Positions 45,366 through 54,540 of a stretch of DNA of 64,000 nucleotides are shown piece by piece (the stretch's first letter is position 1; each line of letters opens with the position of its first letter). Location of the stretch: assembly GCF_018881635.1 (NCBI RefSeq), contig NZ_JACVPY010000002.1, positions 1,427,717 to 1,491,716 on the forward strand, written 5' to 3'. Position numbers and translations under genes: made by a program. The notes beneath the pieces are model-generated. The model did no database searches, had not been told where the DNA came from, and saw only the letters and a program-made list of their open reading frames with translations. The DNA comes from Polynucleobacter sp. UB-Piko-W3. GTDB taxonomy: Bacteria; Pseudomonadota; Gammaproteobacteria; Burkholderiales; Burkholderiaceae.

Positions 45366-46898
45366 TTGCTTGATCTGCATTCTGGCAAGGCCCATCGAAG
45401 TGTGAACGCATTAGTGCTCATCACGTTATCGGTTTTAGGTGCTCTAATTGCCTTAGCGGCCGAACTGCCATATGGCGGCTGGATACAGATCCCCTTACTC
45501 AGCATCCTTTGGTGGCGACTTAGCCTACTAAAAGATTGCTCACTAAAACAGTACTTTTTCTCTAGTCTCTCATTTGGTATTGGCTACTTTGTTGCAGGGC
45601 TTTGGTGGCTTTATATCAGCTTGCATGATGTTGGCGGCATGAATTTTTTACTTTCCTGCATGGCGGTTTTTTTACTCTCGACATATGTTGCTTTCTATTT
45701 CTCAATCGCATGCATATCAATCAGACTCTTTAAATCCTCTTATGTATTAGGTCTGTTGCTAGCCTCAAGTTGGGTGCTTGGTGAATACCTACGCGAAGAA
45801 ATATTTACCGGCTTTCCTTGGATGGGTTTTGCAGAGACGCAAGTCAATGGACCCTTTGCATCCATAGCCCCATTTTTTGGTGGGTTGGCCTGTACTTTTT
45901 TAGTGATCTGGACTTCTTGGGAGATTTTTCATCTCAAGCAGCGTTTCAAAATTAGTGTCATTAGCATTGCTGCCGTCCTTACGATTTCACAGCTGGCAGG
46001 ATTCATTTCTTTTACTAAACCCTTTGGCGAGCCTATTAGCATTCGTCTGATACAAGGGAATTTTGAGCAAAGTCTGAAATTCAATCCACTAGAAATCAAT
46101 CAACAAATTGATTTCTACGCCAGTGAAATTAAGAGGCAGAAGGCTGATCTTGTGATCATTCCTGAAACTGCATTTCCATGGCCTCAAAATAATCTTCCAG
46201 TTGGCTTGATGAATTATTTGCAAAACTTCTCAAATAGCAGCTCAAGCAATCTTCTCCTTGGTCTGATTGGTGAAGTGAGAACTGCTAAGGGTATGCAGTA
46301 CACGAACCGAGCAACTGGCTTATCCCCAAATACTGCTCCATACCATTACGATAAATCTCACTTAGTACCATTTGGTGAATTTATTCCGCTAGGCTTCCGG
46401 TGGTTTGTCCAAGCCTTTAACGTACCGATGAGTGACTTCGCTAGAGGAAGTCTTAAGCAAGAGCCCTTTGAGATTGCACGCAAAAATCAATCTGCGATTC
46501 ATGCTGCCATAACGATTTGTTATGAGGATGTATTTGGTGGCGAGCTAGCTTCTCGCATTCAGAATAGTCAAGCGCCCGTTAACTTGCTGATTAATATGAC
46601 CAACCTTGCCTGGTTTGGGCAATCACAAGCCCCCACACAACAATTGCGCCTATCCCAAATGCGCTCGCTTGAAACAGGTCTGCCAGCCTTACGCGCTACG
46701 AATACTGGTATTACCGCAGTCTTGGGTGCCGATGGCAAGATACTGGACGCCCTCCCCGAATTTACTCAAGCAAGTTTAAGCGCCCAGCTCCAGCCATATG
46801 CAGGTAAAACGCCGTACGTCATTTGGGGTAATTTGCCAATTTTGAGCATTTCCTGCCTCCTGCTGATCTGGGGCCTGATTCGTCATCGACGTTTTTAG
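45366..46898 (+). CDS. lnt: Apolipoprotein N-acyltransferase
   Basis: A 510-residue inner-membrane enzyme that adds the third acyl chain to lipoproteins. The N-terminal half has about six to seven helices; the C-terminal half is a nitrilase domain with the Glu-Lys-Cys triad in VIIPETAFPW, KSHLVPFGEF and ITICYEDVFGG. The first codon is uncertain: TTG at 45366 or GTG at 45402; no ATG is near. It follows corC by 8 bases. Confidence 0.93.
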   Translation: MLDLHSGKAHRSVNALVLITLSVLGALIALAAELPYGGWIQIPLLSILWWRLSLLKDCSLKQYFFSSLSFGIGYFVAGLWWLYISLHDVGGMNFLLSCMAVFLLSTYVAFYFSIACISIRLFKSSYVLGLLLASSWVLGEYLREEIFTGFPWMGFAETQVNGPFASIAPFFGGLACTFLVIWTSWEIFHLKQRFKISVISIAAVLTISQLAGFISFTKPFGEPISIRLIQGNFEQSLKFNPLEINQQIDFYASEIKRQKADLVIIPETAFPWPQNNLPVGLMNYLQNFSNSSSSNLLLGLIGEVRTAKGMQYTNRATGLSPNTAPYHYDKSHLVPFGEFIPLGFRWFVQAFNVPMSDFARGSLKQEPFEIARKNQSAIHAAITICYEDVFGGELASRIQNSQAPVNLLINMTNLAWFGQSQAPTQQLRLSQMRSLETGLPALRATNTGITAVLGADGKILDALPEFTQASLSAQLQPYAGKTPYVIWGNLPILSISCLLLIWGLIRHRRF

Positions 46899-46904
46899 TC
46901 ATTT

Positions 46905-46935
46905 TTGACTCCAGACCCTGCTAGCCATGTAAAAT
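46905..46935 (+). promoter_or_regulatory. Candidate promoter of glyQ
   Basis: TTGACT at 46905-46910 and TAAAAT at 46930-46935 fit a sigma-70 promoter, although the 19-base spacer is long (TGTAAA at 46928 would give 17). It is between lnt and glyQ, where the synthetase operon needs a start. Confidence 0.4.
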
Positions 46936-46957
46936 CAACGGCTTAGCCAGGTTAATC

Positions 46958-47842
46958 ATGCTTACTTTTCAGCAAATCATTCTCAAACTTCAAGATTATT
47001 GGGACCAACAAGGTTGTGCCCTATTGCAGCCCATCGACCTTGAGGTTGGCGCAGGCACATCGCATACCGCGACCTTTCTTCGCGCTATCGGTCCAGAGCC
47101 TTGGAAAGCAGCTTATGTACAACCATCCCGCCGACCCAAAGATGGTCGCTATGGCGAGAATCCAAACCGCCTACAACATTACTACCAATATCAAGTTGTT
47201 CTAAAGCCGGCCCCTGAAAATATTCTTGAGCTATACCTTGGATCACTAGCTGCATTAGGCCTTAATCTCAAAGAAAATGATGTGCGTTTTGTAGAAGACG
47301 ATTGGGAGAACCCCACTCTAGGAGCTTGGGGCTTAGGTTGGGAGGTTTGGTTAAATGGCATGGAAGTGACTCAGTTCACTTATTTCCAACAAGTGGGTGG
47401 CTTAGATTGCAAGCCCGTGCTTGGCGAAATTACTTACGGTATCGAACGCTTAGCGATGTATATCCAAAATTGCTCAAATGTTTATGACCTCGTTTGGACG
47501 GACGGCATTTCTTATGGTGATGTGTATCACCAAAATGAAGTAGAGCAATCTTGCTATAACTTTGAACACTCAAATACTGAATTTTTATTTTCAAACTTTG
47601 CAAATTATGAGAGCGAAGCAAAACGCTTGATGGAAGTACCACTTGCCCTACCAGCCTATGAGATGGTTCTGAAGGCGGCACATACCTTCAATCTCCTTGA
47701 TGCTCGTGGTGCTATTTCAGTTACTGAACGTGCTGCTTATATTGGCCGTATTCGCAACCTTTCTCGCTCAGTAGCTCAAGCTTATTTTGAGTCACGTGAA
47801 AAGCTAGGCTTCCCAATGTGTCAACGCCAAGCTAAGGCTTAG
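46958..47842 (+). CDS. glyQ: Glycyl-tRNA synthetase alpha subunit
   Basis: A 294-residue catalytic subunit of the bacterial heterotetrameric GlyRS. It opens [20 protein letters not shown] and has the [40 protein letters not shown] and [15 protein letters not shown] blocks, typical of class II motifs 1-3. It starts the glyQ-glyS-gmhB-plsC run. Confidence 0.97.
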   Translation: MLTFQQIILKLQDYWDQQGCALLQPIDLEVGAGTSHTATFLRAIGPEPWKAAYVQPSRRPKDGRYGENPNRLQHYYQYQVVLKPAPENILELYLGSLAALGLNLKENDVRFVEDDWENPTLGAWGLGWEVWLNGMEVTQFTYFQQVGGLDCKPVLGEITYGIERLAMYIQNCSNVYDLVWTDGISYGDVYHQNEVEQSCYNFEHSNTEFLFSNFANYESEAKRLMEVPLALPAYEMVLKAAHTFNLLDARGAISVTERAAYIGRIRNLSRSVAQAYFESREKLGFPMCQRQAKA

Positions 47843-47867
47843 GTATCCAGATCTCAGTAATCTATCT

Positions 47868-50006
47868 ATGAGCACAACCAATTTACCTTCTCAGTCTGCT
47901 ACTTTATTAATTGAAGTGTTCACCGAAGAATTGCCTCCTAAGTCACTACGTCGCTTAGGTGATGCTTTTAGCGAGGGAATCTTTGCTGCCTTAAAGGCTG
48001 CTGGCTTAGCAAATGAATTATCACAGGCAACTAGCTTTGCTACACCACGTCGACTGGCAGTTCAAATCAGTAATGTTCTTGATCAAGCGCCCGACTATCC
48101 AGTACGCGAAAAACTACTTCCGACTAGCATTGCTTTTGATGCTCAAGGAAAAGCAACTCCGCCTTTACTAAAAAAATTAGGCGCACTTGGTTATGGTGAG
48201 ATTGATATCGCCACCCTTGAGAAATCTGGTGAAGGTAAAAATGAAGCGCTCTACCTTAATGTGATTGCCAAGGGTGCGGCACTAGAACACACCGCACGAA
48301 CAGCGCTTGAGCAAACGCTCAGTAAATTACCAATTGCCAAAATGATGCACTATCAAGTGCTACAGAAAGATGGTCAATTAGCTGATGTTCAATTTGCACG
48401 GCCAGCCCACCGTATTATTGCTTTGCACGGCAGTAAAACTCTGCACATTAGCGCCTTAGGTATTCATGCGGGCAACCAAACAGAGGGGCATCGCTTCCTA
48501 GCGCCTGGCAATATCACTATAGTTACTGCAGATAATTATGAAAATGAGCTGCAAACCAAGGCCAAGGTAGTTCCTAGCTTTAATCAGCGTAGAGCGCAAA
48601 TTGAAGTGGCGCTCCTAAAGGCAGCTGGCAGTGATCTTGTATTGATGCCTGATAGCTTATTAGATGAAGTGACTGCCCTGGTTGAATGGCCTGTCATTTA
48701 TGAATGTCACTTTGATCAAGAATTCTTGGAAGTGCCGCAAGAATGCTTAATTCTCACTATGCAAACTAATCAAAAATACTTTGCATTGACTGATCAGCAA
48801 GGAAAATTACGTAATCGTTTCTTAATTGTTTCTAATATTGAAACTGCTAAGCCAGATGCCATTATCTCTGGTAATGAACGGGTTGTACGTCCACGTCTTG
48901 CAGATGCTCGTTTCTTTTTCCAACAAGATCAAAAACGTTCTTTGGCTTCCCGCGTTACCGATCTTGGCAAGGTGGTCTATCACAATCAACTAGGCAGTCA
49001 GCTTGAACGCGCTAAGCGTGTTCAAGGTCTTGCTGTAGGTATTGCAAAAAAACTTCATGCTGACGAAAAGCTAGCAAGTCGTGCTGCAGAGGTTGCCAAA
49101 ACTGACCTACTAACCGATATGGTTGGGGAGTTCCCCGAACTACAAGGCATCATGGGTAGCTACTATGCGACACATGATGGTGAAGATTCTGAGGTAGCTG
49201 CCGCATGTAGCGAACACTATATGCCACGCTTTGCGGGTGATGCCCTACCGCAGACTGCAACTGGAACAATCTTAGCTATTGCCGATAAGCTTGAAACTCT
49301 TGTTGGCATTTGGGGTGTTGGACTAGCCCCCACTGGCGATAAAGACCCCTATGCGCTGCGTCGTCATGCCTTAGGTATTTGTCGTCTACTCTTGGAAAAG
49401 AACCTCTCTTTAGGTTTACCTGAGTTAATTGAGTTGGCTCGTGTGCAGTTTCCGCAAAAAGACGTCCAAGCAAAAGCAAACTCTACTGATATTTATGAAT
49501 TCATCATCGATCGCTTACGTGCTTATCTCCGAGATCAGTCCATTACTGGAAAATCATTCACCAGCGCTGAAATTGATGCTGTTCTTAGCCAAGAACCCGT
49601 GCATATTAATTACTTGATTCAACGTTTAACTGCTTTGCGAGAATTTAATGCTTTGCCTGAAGCGGGCCAACTTGCTGCCGCAAATAAACGGATTAGTAAT
49701 ATTCTGAAGAAAACAACCACCCCAATTCCGGCAAGCTGCTCTAGCAAGTTATTGCAAATTCCTGCGGAAGCTAGTCTGCACAAAGCTTTAGAAAGCATTA
49801 CCCCCGCACTCACTGCCGCCTATGAAAAGCGTCAATTTGTTGAACTCTTAAAAACTCTAGTTGCCTTGAGCGCACCGATTGACCAGTTCTTTGCTGACAT
49901 CATGGTGATGGATCCTGATCCAGAGTTACGCGATAACCGCCTAGCTCTTCTGCAACAACTTCACCAGAAAATGAATCTCGTTGCCGATCTCGGCAAATTA
50001 GCATGA
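47868..50006 (+). CDS. glyS: Glycyl-tRNA synthetase beta subunit
   Basis: A 712-residue tRNA-binding subunit. Family blocks are LLIEVFTEELPPKSL at the N-terminus, HRFLAPGNITI, VPQECLILTMQTNQKYFAL, RFLIVSNIE, DARFFFQQDQK and a C-terminal DALR-like helical region. It partners GlyQ and shares the operon; the stop overlaps gmhB by 4 bases. Confidence 0.96.
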   Translation: MSTTNLPSQSATLLIEVFTEELPPKSLRRLGDAFSEGIFAALKAAGLANELSQATSFATPRRLAVQISNVLDQAPDYPVREKLLPTSIAFDAQGKATPPLLKKLGALGYGEIDIATLEKSGEGKNEALYLNVIAKGAALEHTARTALEQTLSKLPIAKMMHYQVLQKDGQLADVQFARPAHRIIALHGSKTLHISALGIHAGNQTEGHRFLAPGNITIVTADNYENELQTKAKVVPSFNQRRAQIEVALLKAAGSDLVLMPDSLLDEVTALVEWPVIYECHFDQEFLEVPQECLILTMQTNQKYFALTDQQGKLRNRFLIVSNIETAKPDAIISGNERVVRPRLADARFFFQQDQKRSLASRVTDLGKVVYHNQLGSQLERAKRVQGLAVGIAKKLHADEKLASRAAEVAKTDLLTDMVGEFPELQGIMGSYYATHDGEDSEVAAACSEHYMPRFAGDALPQTATGTILAIADKLETLVGIWGVGLAPTGDKDPYALRRHALGICRLLLEKNLSLGLPELIELARVQFPQKDVQAKANSTDIYEFIIDRLRAYLRDQSITGKSFTSAEIDAVLSQEPVHINYLIQRLTALREFNALPEAGQLAAANKRISNILKKTTTPIPASCSSKLLQIPAEASLHKALESITPALTAAYEKRQFVELLKTLVALSAPIDQFFADIMVMDPDPELRDNRLALLQQLHQKMNLVADLGKLA

Positions 50007-50575
50007 GCCTGAGCTCCTCCAAACTCATTATTCTCGATCGCGACGGCGTGATCAATGAAGATCGTGACGATTATGTGAAATCTGTTGATGAATGGGTTCC
50101 ACTGCCAGGCAGCTTAGAAGCAATAGCACTACTAAATCAAGCAGGCTATCAAATAGCGATTGCCACCAACCAATCTGGTTTATCTAGAGGTTATTTTGCG
50201 ATTAATGATTTACATGCAATGCACAGCAAAATGGATAAACTCCTACAGCCATTAGGTGGTCACATTGATAGTATCTTTTTTTGCCCGCATGTAGATTCTC
50301 ATGGCTGTGATTGTCGTAAGCCTGCACCTGGCCTGATTAAAGAGATTGCCTTACGTTATAAGAAGTTGGACAGCACCCAACCCCTCTTGGGAGTACCCAT
50401 TGTTGGTGATTCTTTGCGCGATCTACAGGCTGGTATTGCCTTAGGCGCCTCACCTCACTTAGTTCTCACTGGCAAAGGTCAAAAGACCATCGATCAAGGC
50501 AACCTACCCGAAGGTACACAGATTCATGCCGATCTGATGGCATTTGCAAACGCACTCCTAGAAGGTAAGGCTTAG
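50003..50575 (+). CDS. gmhB: D-glycero-beta-D-manno-heptose 1,7-bisphosphate 7-phosphatase
   Basis: A 190-residue HAD-family phosphatase in the ADP-heptose route for LPS. The nucleophile motif is IILDRDGVINEDRDDYV, motif II ATNQSGLSRG, and the zinc site CPHVDSHGCDCRKPAPG, diagnostic of GmhB. It overlaps glyS by 4 bases and precedes plsC by 7. Its product route feeds WaaF, encoded at 6.3 kb. Confidence 0.93.
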   Translation: MSLSSSKLIILDRDGVINEDRDDYVKSVDEWVPLPGSLEAIALLNQAGYQIAIATNQSGLSRGYFAINDLHAMHSKMDKLLQPLGGHIDSIFFCPHVDSHGCDCRKPAPGLIKEIALRYKKLDSTQPLLGVPIVGDSLRDLQAGIALGASPHLVLTGKGQKTIDQGNLPEGTQIHADLMAFANALLEGKA

Positions 50576-50582
50576 AGACAGA

Positions 50583-51317
50583 ATGATCTACTTACGCTCT
50601 ACTCTCTTTGCTTTATTTCTACTCATCTTTACCCCGATTTGGTCTGTGTTATGCATGCTGGCATTTCCTTTTTTGACCCCAGAAAACCGCTATAGCTTTA
50701 TCGGACTTTGGAACAAAGTAGTCATTTGGCTTTTGTGGCATCTATGCGGTATCCATTATGAAATTCGAGGGATGGAGCATATGCGTGCAGTACTAGATCA
50801 ACCGGTCGTCATCCTTAGCAAACACCAATCTGCTTACGAAACGATTGCCTATATTGCCCTTCTTCCTAAACAGCTTTGCTTCGTTTTTAAACGCGAGCTG
50901 CTTTGGATTCCATTTTTTGGCTGGGCCTTAGCTTTGCTCAAGATGATTCACATTAATCGCGCAAATAAACAAACAGCAGCGCTATCAGTTGCTAGCCAGG
51001 GTCGTAAACGCCTAAGCGAAGGTAAGTGGATCATGCTTTTCCCAGAGGGCACCAGAACACCTAGAGGCTCAACTAAACCTTATCGTAAAGGTGGCGCGCG
51101 TCTTGCAAGCGCCACAGGTGCGCTAGTCATACCCATTGCACACAATGCTGGTAATTTCTGGCCGAAGAATAGCTTTTTAAAGCGTCCTGGCACAGTGATC
51201 TTTTCGATTGGCCCAGCGATTATTTCTGAAGGTAAATCAGGCGAAGAATTACAACAAGAAGTTGAGGGCTGGATCGAATCTGAAATGCGAGTAATTGATC
51301 CAAGCGCCTATAAATAA
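50583..51317 (+). CDS. plsC: 1-acyl-sn-glycerol-3-phosphate acyltransferase
   Basis: A 244-residue inner-membrane enzyme that makes phosphatidic acid. It has a hydrophobic N-terminal anchor (LFALFLLIFTPIWSVLCML), the acyltransferase motif SKHQSAYET (HxxxxE variant of NHxxxxD), and FPEGTRTPRG. It is the last gene of the glyQ-glyS-gmhB run, with its stop 6 bases from convergent rsmA. Confidence 0.93.
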   Translation: MIYLRSTLFALFLLIFTPIWSVLCMLAFPFLTPENRYSFIGLWNKVVIWLLWHLCGIHYEIRGMEHMRAVLDQPVVILSKHQSAYETIAYIALLPKQLCFVFKRELLWIPFFGWALALLKMIHINRANKQTAALSVASQGRKRLSEGKWIMLFPEGTRTPRGSTKPYRKGGARLASATGALVIPIAHNAGNFWPKNSFLKRPGTVIFSIGPAIISEGKSGEELQQEVEGWIESEMRVIDPSAYK

Positions 51318-51323
51318 GATTGT

Positions 51324-52100
51324 TTAAGAGGCTAAAACTTTAGCCCACTCAATATATCGCTCGACTCGAATATCCTGCGCCCTAGCCTTTAACTCAAGCT
51401 CGGTCAAACTCAATCTCTCTGCAAACGCTTGTAAATTAGTGCGCAGCATCTTTCTTCTTTGAGAAAAGGCTGCAGCAACTACCTGCTCTAAGGCGCTCCA
51501 CTGAGTATTGCTTAAATTAAAGTCTTTGCGTGGAATCATGCGAACCACCGCAGAGTTCACTTTTGGCTTTGGTTCAAAGGCCTCAGGCGGGACCTCCAGG
51601 ACAAGCTCCATATCGTAGCGAGCTTGAAGCATCACAGACAATCTACTGAAATCAGAGCCTCCTGCCTTTGCCACCATCCGCTCTACAACTTCGGCTTGCA
51701 ACATAAATATTTGTTCATCAATGCATGAGGCAGCTGAAACAAGGTGGAACAATAATGGCGAAGAAATGTTGTAAGGTAAATTACCCACTACCTTACAGAA
51801 CCCTTTTTTATTAGAGCGATTCTTAGCCCACTCCAGGAAATTAAACTGTAAGGCATCGCCTTCGATGACGGTTAAGTCATCGAGGTTTTGCTGCTTCCAA
51901 TAGGCTACTAAGTCACGGTCAATTTCTAGAAGATCGAGTTGATCGAGATTTCTGAGTAAAGGTATGGTTAAAGCACCAAGACCGGGGCCAATCTCAATCA
52001 CATGCATATCTGGGCCAGGATTGATTAAAGCTACGATCGAATAAATAATCCCATCATTCTGCAAAAAATTCTGCCCAAAACGTTTGCGCGCACGATGCAT
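51324..52100 (-). CDS. rsmA: 16S rRNA dimethyladenosine transferase
   Basis: A 258-residue KsgA. SAM binding is HVIEIGPGLGALTIPLL, and the catalytic N-L-P-Y motif is VVGNLPYNISSPLL. Start RARKRFGQNFLQNDG is typical. It dimethylates A1518 and A1519 of 16S rRNA. It is the last gene of lptD-surA-pdxA-rsmA, starting 4 bases after pdxA. Confidence 0.97.
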   Translation of the reverse strand: MHRARKRFGQNFLQNDGIIYSIVALINPGPDMHVIEIGPGLGALTIPLLRNLDQLDLLEIDRDLVAYWKQQNLDDLTVIEGDALQFNFLEWAKNRSNKKGFCKVVGNLPYNISSPLLFHLVSAASCIDEQIFMLQAEVVERMVAKAGGSDFSRLSVMLQARYDMELVLEVPPEAFEPKPKVNSAVVRMIPRKDFNLSNTQWSALEQVVAAAFSQRRKMLRTNLQAFAERLSLTELELKARAQDIRVERYIEWAKVLAS

Positions 52101-52103
52101 TAC

Positions 52104-53111
52104 TTAGCTGATATTTCTTTTATTAAGGGCAAGTGTATAAGCCAAACGAAGAGCTTCAAGCATGCTGCCAGAATCAGCAATGTCTTTCCCAGCAATATCC
52201 AATGCAGTTCCATGGTCTACTGAGGTGCGAATGATTGGCAAACCTAAAGTGACGTTCACGCCACCGCCAAATGTGACAAATTTAAACGGAGCCAATCCCT
52301 GGTCGTGATACATCGCTATAAATGCATCAACATGCTCTAGTGCAGCGGCATCAAACATGGTATCCCCAGGATACGGCCCAGAAACCCTGATACCTTGCTG
52401 TTTAGCGGCCTCAATTGCAGGCGCAATCATCTCAATTTCTTCGCGCCCCAAATAACCCGATTCTCCAGCATGCGGATTCAAGCCAGCAACCCGAATCGCT
52501 GGTCTGGCGATACCAAATTTTTCATGCAACTCTTGGTTTACTATTTGAATCGTTTCAAGCAAAAGCTCGTAACTTAGGGATGCAGAAACTTCCTTCAAAG
52601 GAAGGTGGGTGCTTACCAATGCAATCCTTAGGTCGATTTGAGACTTAATTCCCAAAAAGCCAGCAGGTAATGGAGCACATAACATCATGACTACGTGCTT
52701 TGTATTGCAGCGCTGCGCTAAATACTCAGTATGTCCAGTAAAAGGAATGCCAGCATTATTAATTAGGCTCTTTTGAACTGGGGCTGTAACCATCGCATCG
52801 AAATCTCCATTTAGACAAGCTTCGCTAGCTTGATCTAGAAGATTGAGAACATATTGAGCATTGGCAGGATTTAAAACTCCTGGGACCATAGGTGAACCAA
52901 GTGAAATTGATTCAATCATTAAACGCTCAGTAGTGCTCAGGTTTTTACCTGAAGAATCTTTAAATAAGCTTGCATCGCCTAATAAAGTTATCTGTACATG
53001 AGGCTGCTCACTCAAAAAATTCTTTGCTGCAGCCAAAGAAACTTCTGGCCCGATACCAGCAGGATCACCAGTAGTGATTACTAATTTAACGAAGCGCGGC
53101 GTCGGCTGCAT
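52104..53111 (-). CDS. pdxA: 4-hydroxythreonine-4-phosphate dehydrogenase
   Basis: A 335-residue enzyme of the pyridoxal phosphate pathway. Marks are VITTGDPAGIGPEVSL at the N-terminus, the metal ligand region PFTGHTEYLAQ, AGLNPHAGESG, and AMYHDQGLAPFKFV. Its ATG lies 26 bases inside surA, an overlap that implies coupling. It is conserved between surA and rsmA. Confidence 0.96.
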   Translation of the reverse strand: MQPTPRFVKLVITTGDPAGIGPEVSLAAAKNFLSEQPHVQITLLGDASLFKDSSGKNLSTTERLMIESISLGSPMVPGVLNPANAQYVLNLLDQASEACLNGDFDAMVTAPVQKSLINNAGIPFTGHTEYLAQRCNTKHVVMMLCAPLPAGFLGIKSQIDLRIALVSTHLPLKEVSASLSYELLLETIQIVNQELHEKFGIARPAIRVAGLNPHAGESGYLGREEIEMIAPAIEAAKQQGIRVSGPYPGDTMFDAAALEHVDAFIAMYHDQGLAPFKFVTFGGGVNVTLGLPIIRTSVDHGTALDIAGKDIADSGSMLEALRLAYTLALNKRNIS

Positions 53112-54540
53112 CGTCTGTATTCAAGATTTTTACAGTTGCTGTATCGCGCAATTCACGCACCCAGTCCTGATAAGCTTGTTCGAATTTTCTTTCACGGATA
53201 GCCGCGCGCGCAAAATCTCGCTGTTTTTCTACCGTTAACTGTGCTTGACGACGCTCTAACACCTGAATAAGGTGCCAACCAAATTCAGACCTGACCGGAT
53301 TACTCACTTCACCTATTTGAAGTCGATTCATCGCCTGCTCAAATTCAGGCACCAAATCTCCAGGACCCATCCAACCCAAATCACCGCCGTTTGGAGCCGA
53401 GCCATCCTCAGAATATTTTTTAGCGAGCTCACCAAAATCAGCAGTCTTAGCGCGCACTTGATCGCGATAACCTTGCAAGCGCCTCTCAGCATCTTGATCG
53501 GTTAGCCCTGGTCTATTTTTTAACAAAATATGACGCGACATCGTTTGGGTGATTGGAATATTTTGGGGTGTTGTAGACACGGGCTCTTGCGTTGAGGCTT
53601 GCTGAGCAGGGGCTACAGCAATAGCGCGACGGTCTAAAACCTTGAGTACGTGATATCCGGCTGGACTCTTAACAACGCTAGCTGCAACTTGCCCGCCGCC
53701 AGTATTTCGGATGGCTTCATAGAATAATTGTGGCAAACGATCAGGGCTACGGTAACCTAAATCTTGAAATTTAATTTTAGGATTTTCTTTTGCGGCAGCA
53801 GCGCCGAGTTGCAAAAAGTCTACATCGCCTTTTGCATCACGCAACAAGGCCTCAGCCTGCTTCTTTGCTTCTGCTTGAGCGCTTGCGCCGGCACCCGCAT
53901 CGACAGGAATAAAAATCTGAGCAACATCAATTTCTTCTGGACCCCCTTTAACTGGTGGCGCAGAAAGTTGGTCGCCGCCGCCAGCCATGGCACGCATGCG
54001 ATCAGCAATGAAATTATCTATCTCCGCATCTGAAATCTTGATCTTAGTATCTACTGAGCGCTCTCGATACCGGCTAACAATAATATCTTCACGTAAATTC
54101 TCTTTATAGCGCTCAAATGATAGTCCTGTAGAAATGACTTTGGACCTAAATTCGGCATAACTCACTTTATTTTTAGAGGCAATATCTCCAATAATTTGAT
54201 CTAGCTCTTTATTGGTGACTATGATGCCTTCTTGCTCAGCATTTTGTAATTGAATTTTTTCAATAATGAGGCGGTCTAAAATTAGTGTTCTTAAATTCGT
54301 AAGGTCAGGTAACTTCGAACCCTGCTTCTGAAGCATTGCGATTCGATCATCGATTTCCTTGCGGGTGACATAACCTGTATTTACTACTGCAGCAACGCCA
54401 TCGATATTGCGAATCTTTTTCTCTGTTGTATTGCTAGTCTTAGCAGAATCTTGAGAGTGGGCAATACCCGAAAACAAAACGACACCTAGCAGTAGGACAG
54501 TAGTCAGGTGCTGTTTCAGGTGATTCCTACAAAGCATCAT
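53086..54540 (-). CDS. surA: Periplasmic chaperone/peptidyl-prolyl isomerase SurA
   Basis: A 484-residue exported protein: signal peptide (TTVLLLGVVLFSGIAHS), the SurA N-terminal chaperone helix domain (VAAVVNTGYVTRKEIDDRI), and two parvulin domains (about 200-320 and 345-450; the second with SRHILLKNRPG and GGDLGWMGPGDLVPEFE). It escorts outer-membrane proteins such as LptD, encoded directly upstream with a 4-base overlap. Confidence 0.95.
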   Translation of the reverse strand: MMLCRNHLKQHLTTVLLLGVVLFSGIAHSQDSAKTSNTTEKKIRNIDGVAAVVNTGYVTRKEIDDRIAMLQKQGSKLPDLTNLRTLILDRLIIEKIQLQNAEQEGIIVTNKELDQIIGDIASKNKVSYAEFRSKVISTGLSFERYKENLREDIIVSRYRERSVDTKIKISDAEIDNFIADRMRAMAGGGDQLSAPPVKGGPEEIDVAQIFIPVDAGAGASAQAEAKKQAEALLRDAKGDVDFLQLGAAAAKENPKIKFQDLGYRSPDRLPQLFYEAIRNTGGGQVAASVVKSPAGYHVLKVLDRRAIAVAPAQQASTQEPVSTTPQNIPITQTMSRHILLKNRPGLTDQDAERRLQGYRDQVRAKTADFGELAKKYSEDGSAPNGGDLGWMGPGDLVPEFEQAMNRLQIGEVSNPVRSEFGWHLIQVLERRQAQLTVEKQRDFARAAIRERKFEQAYQDWVRELRDTATVKILNTDDAADAALR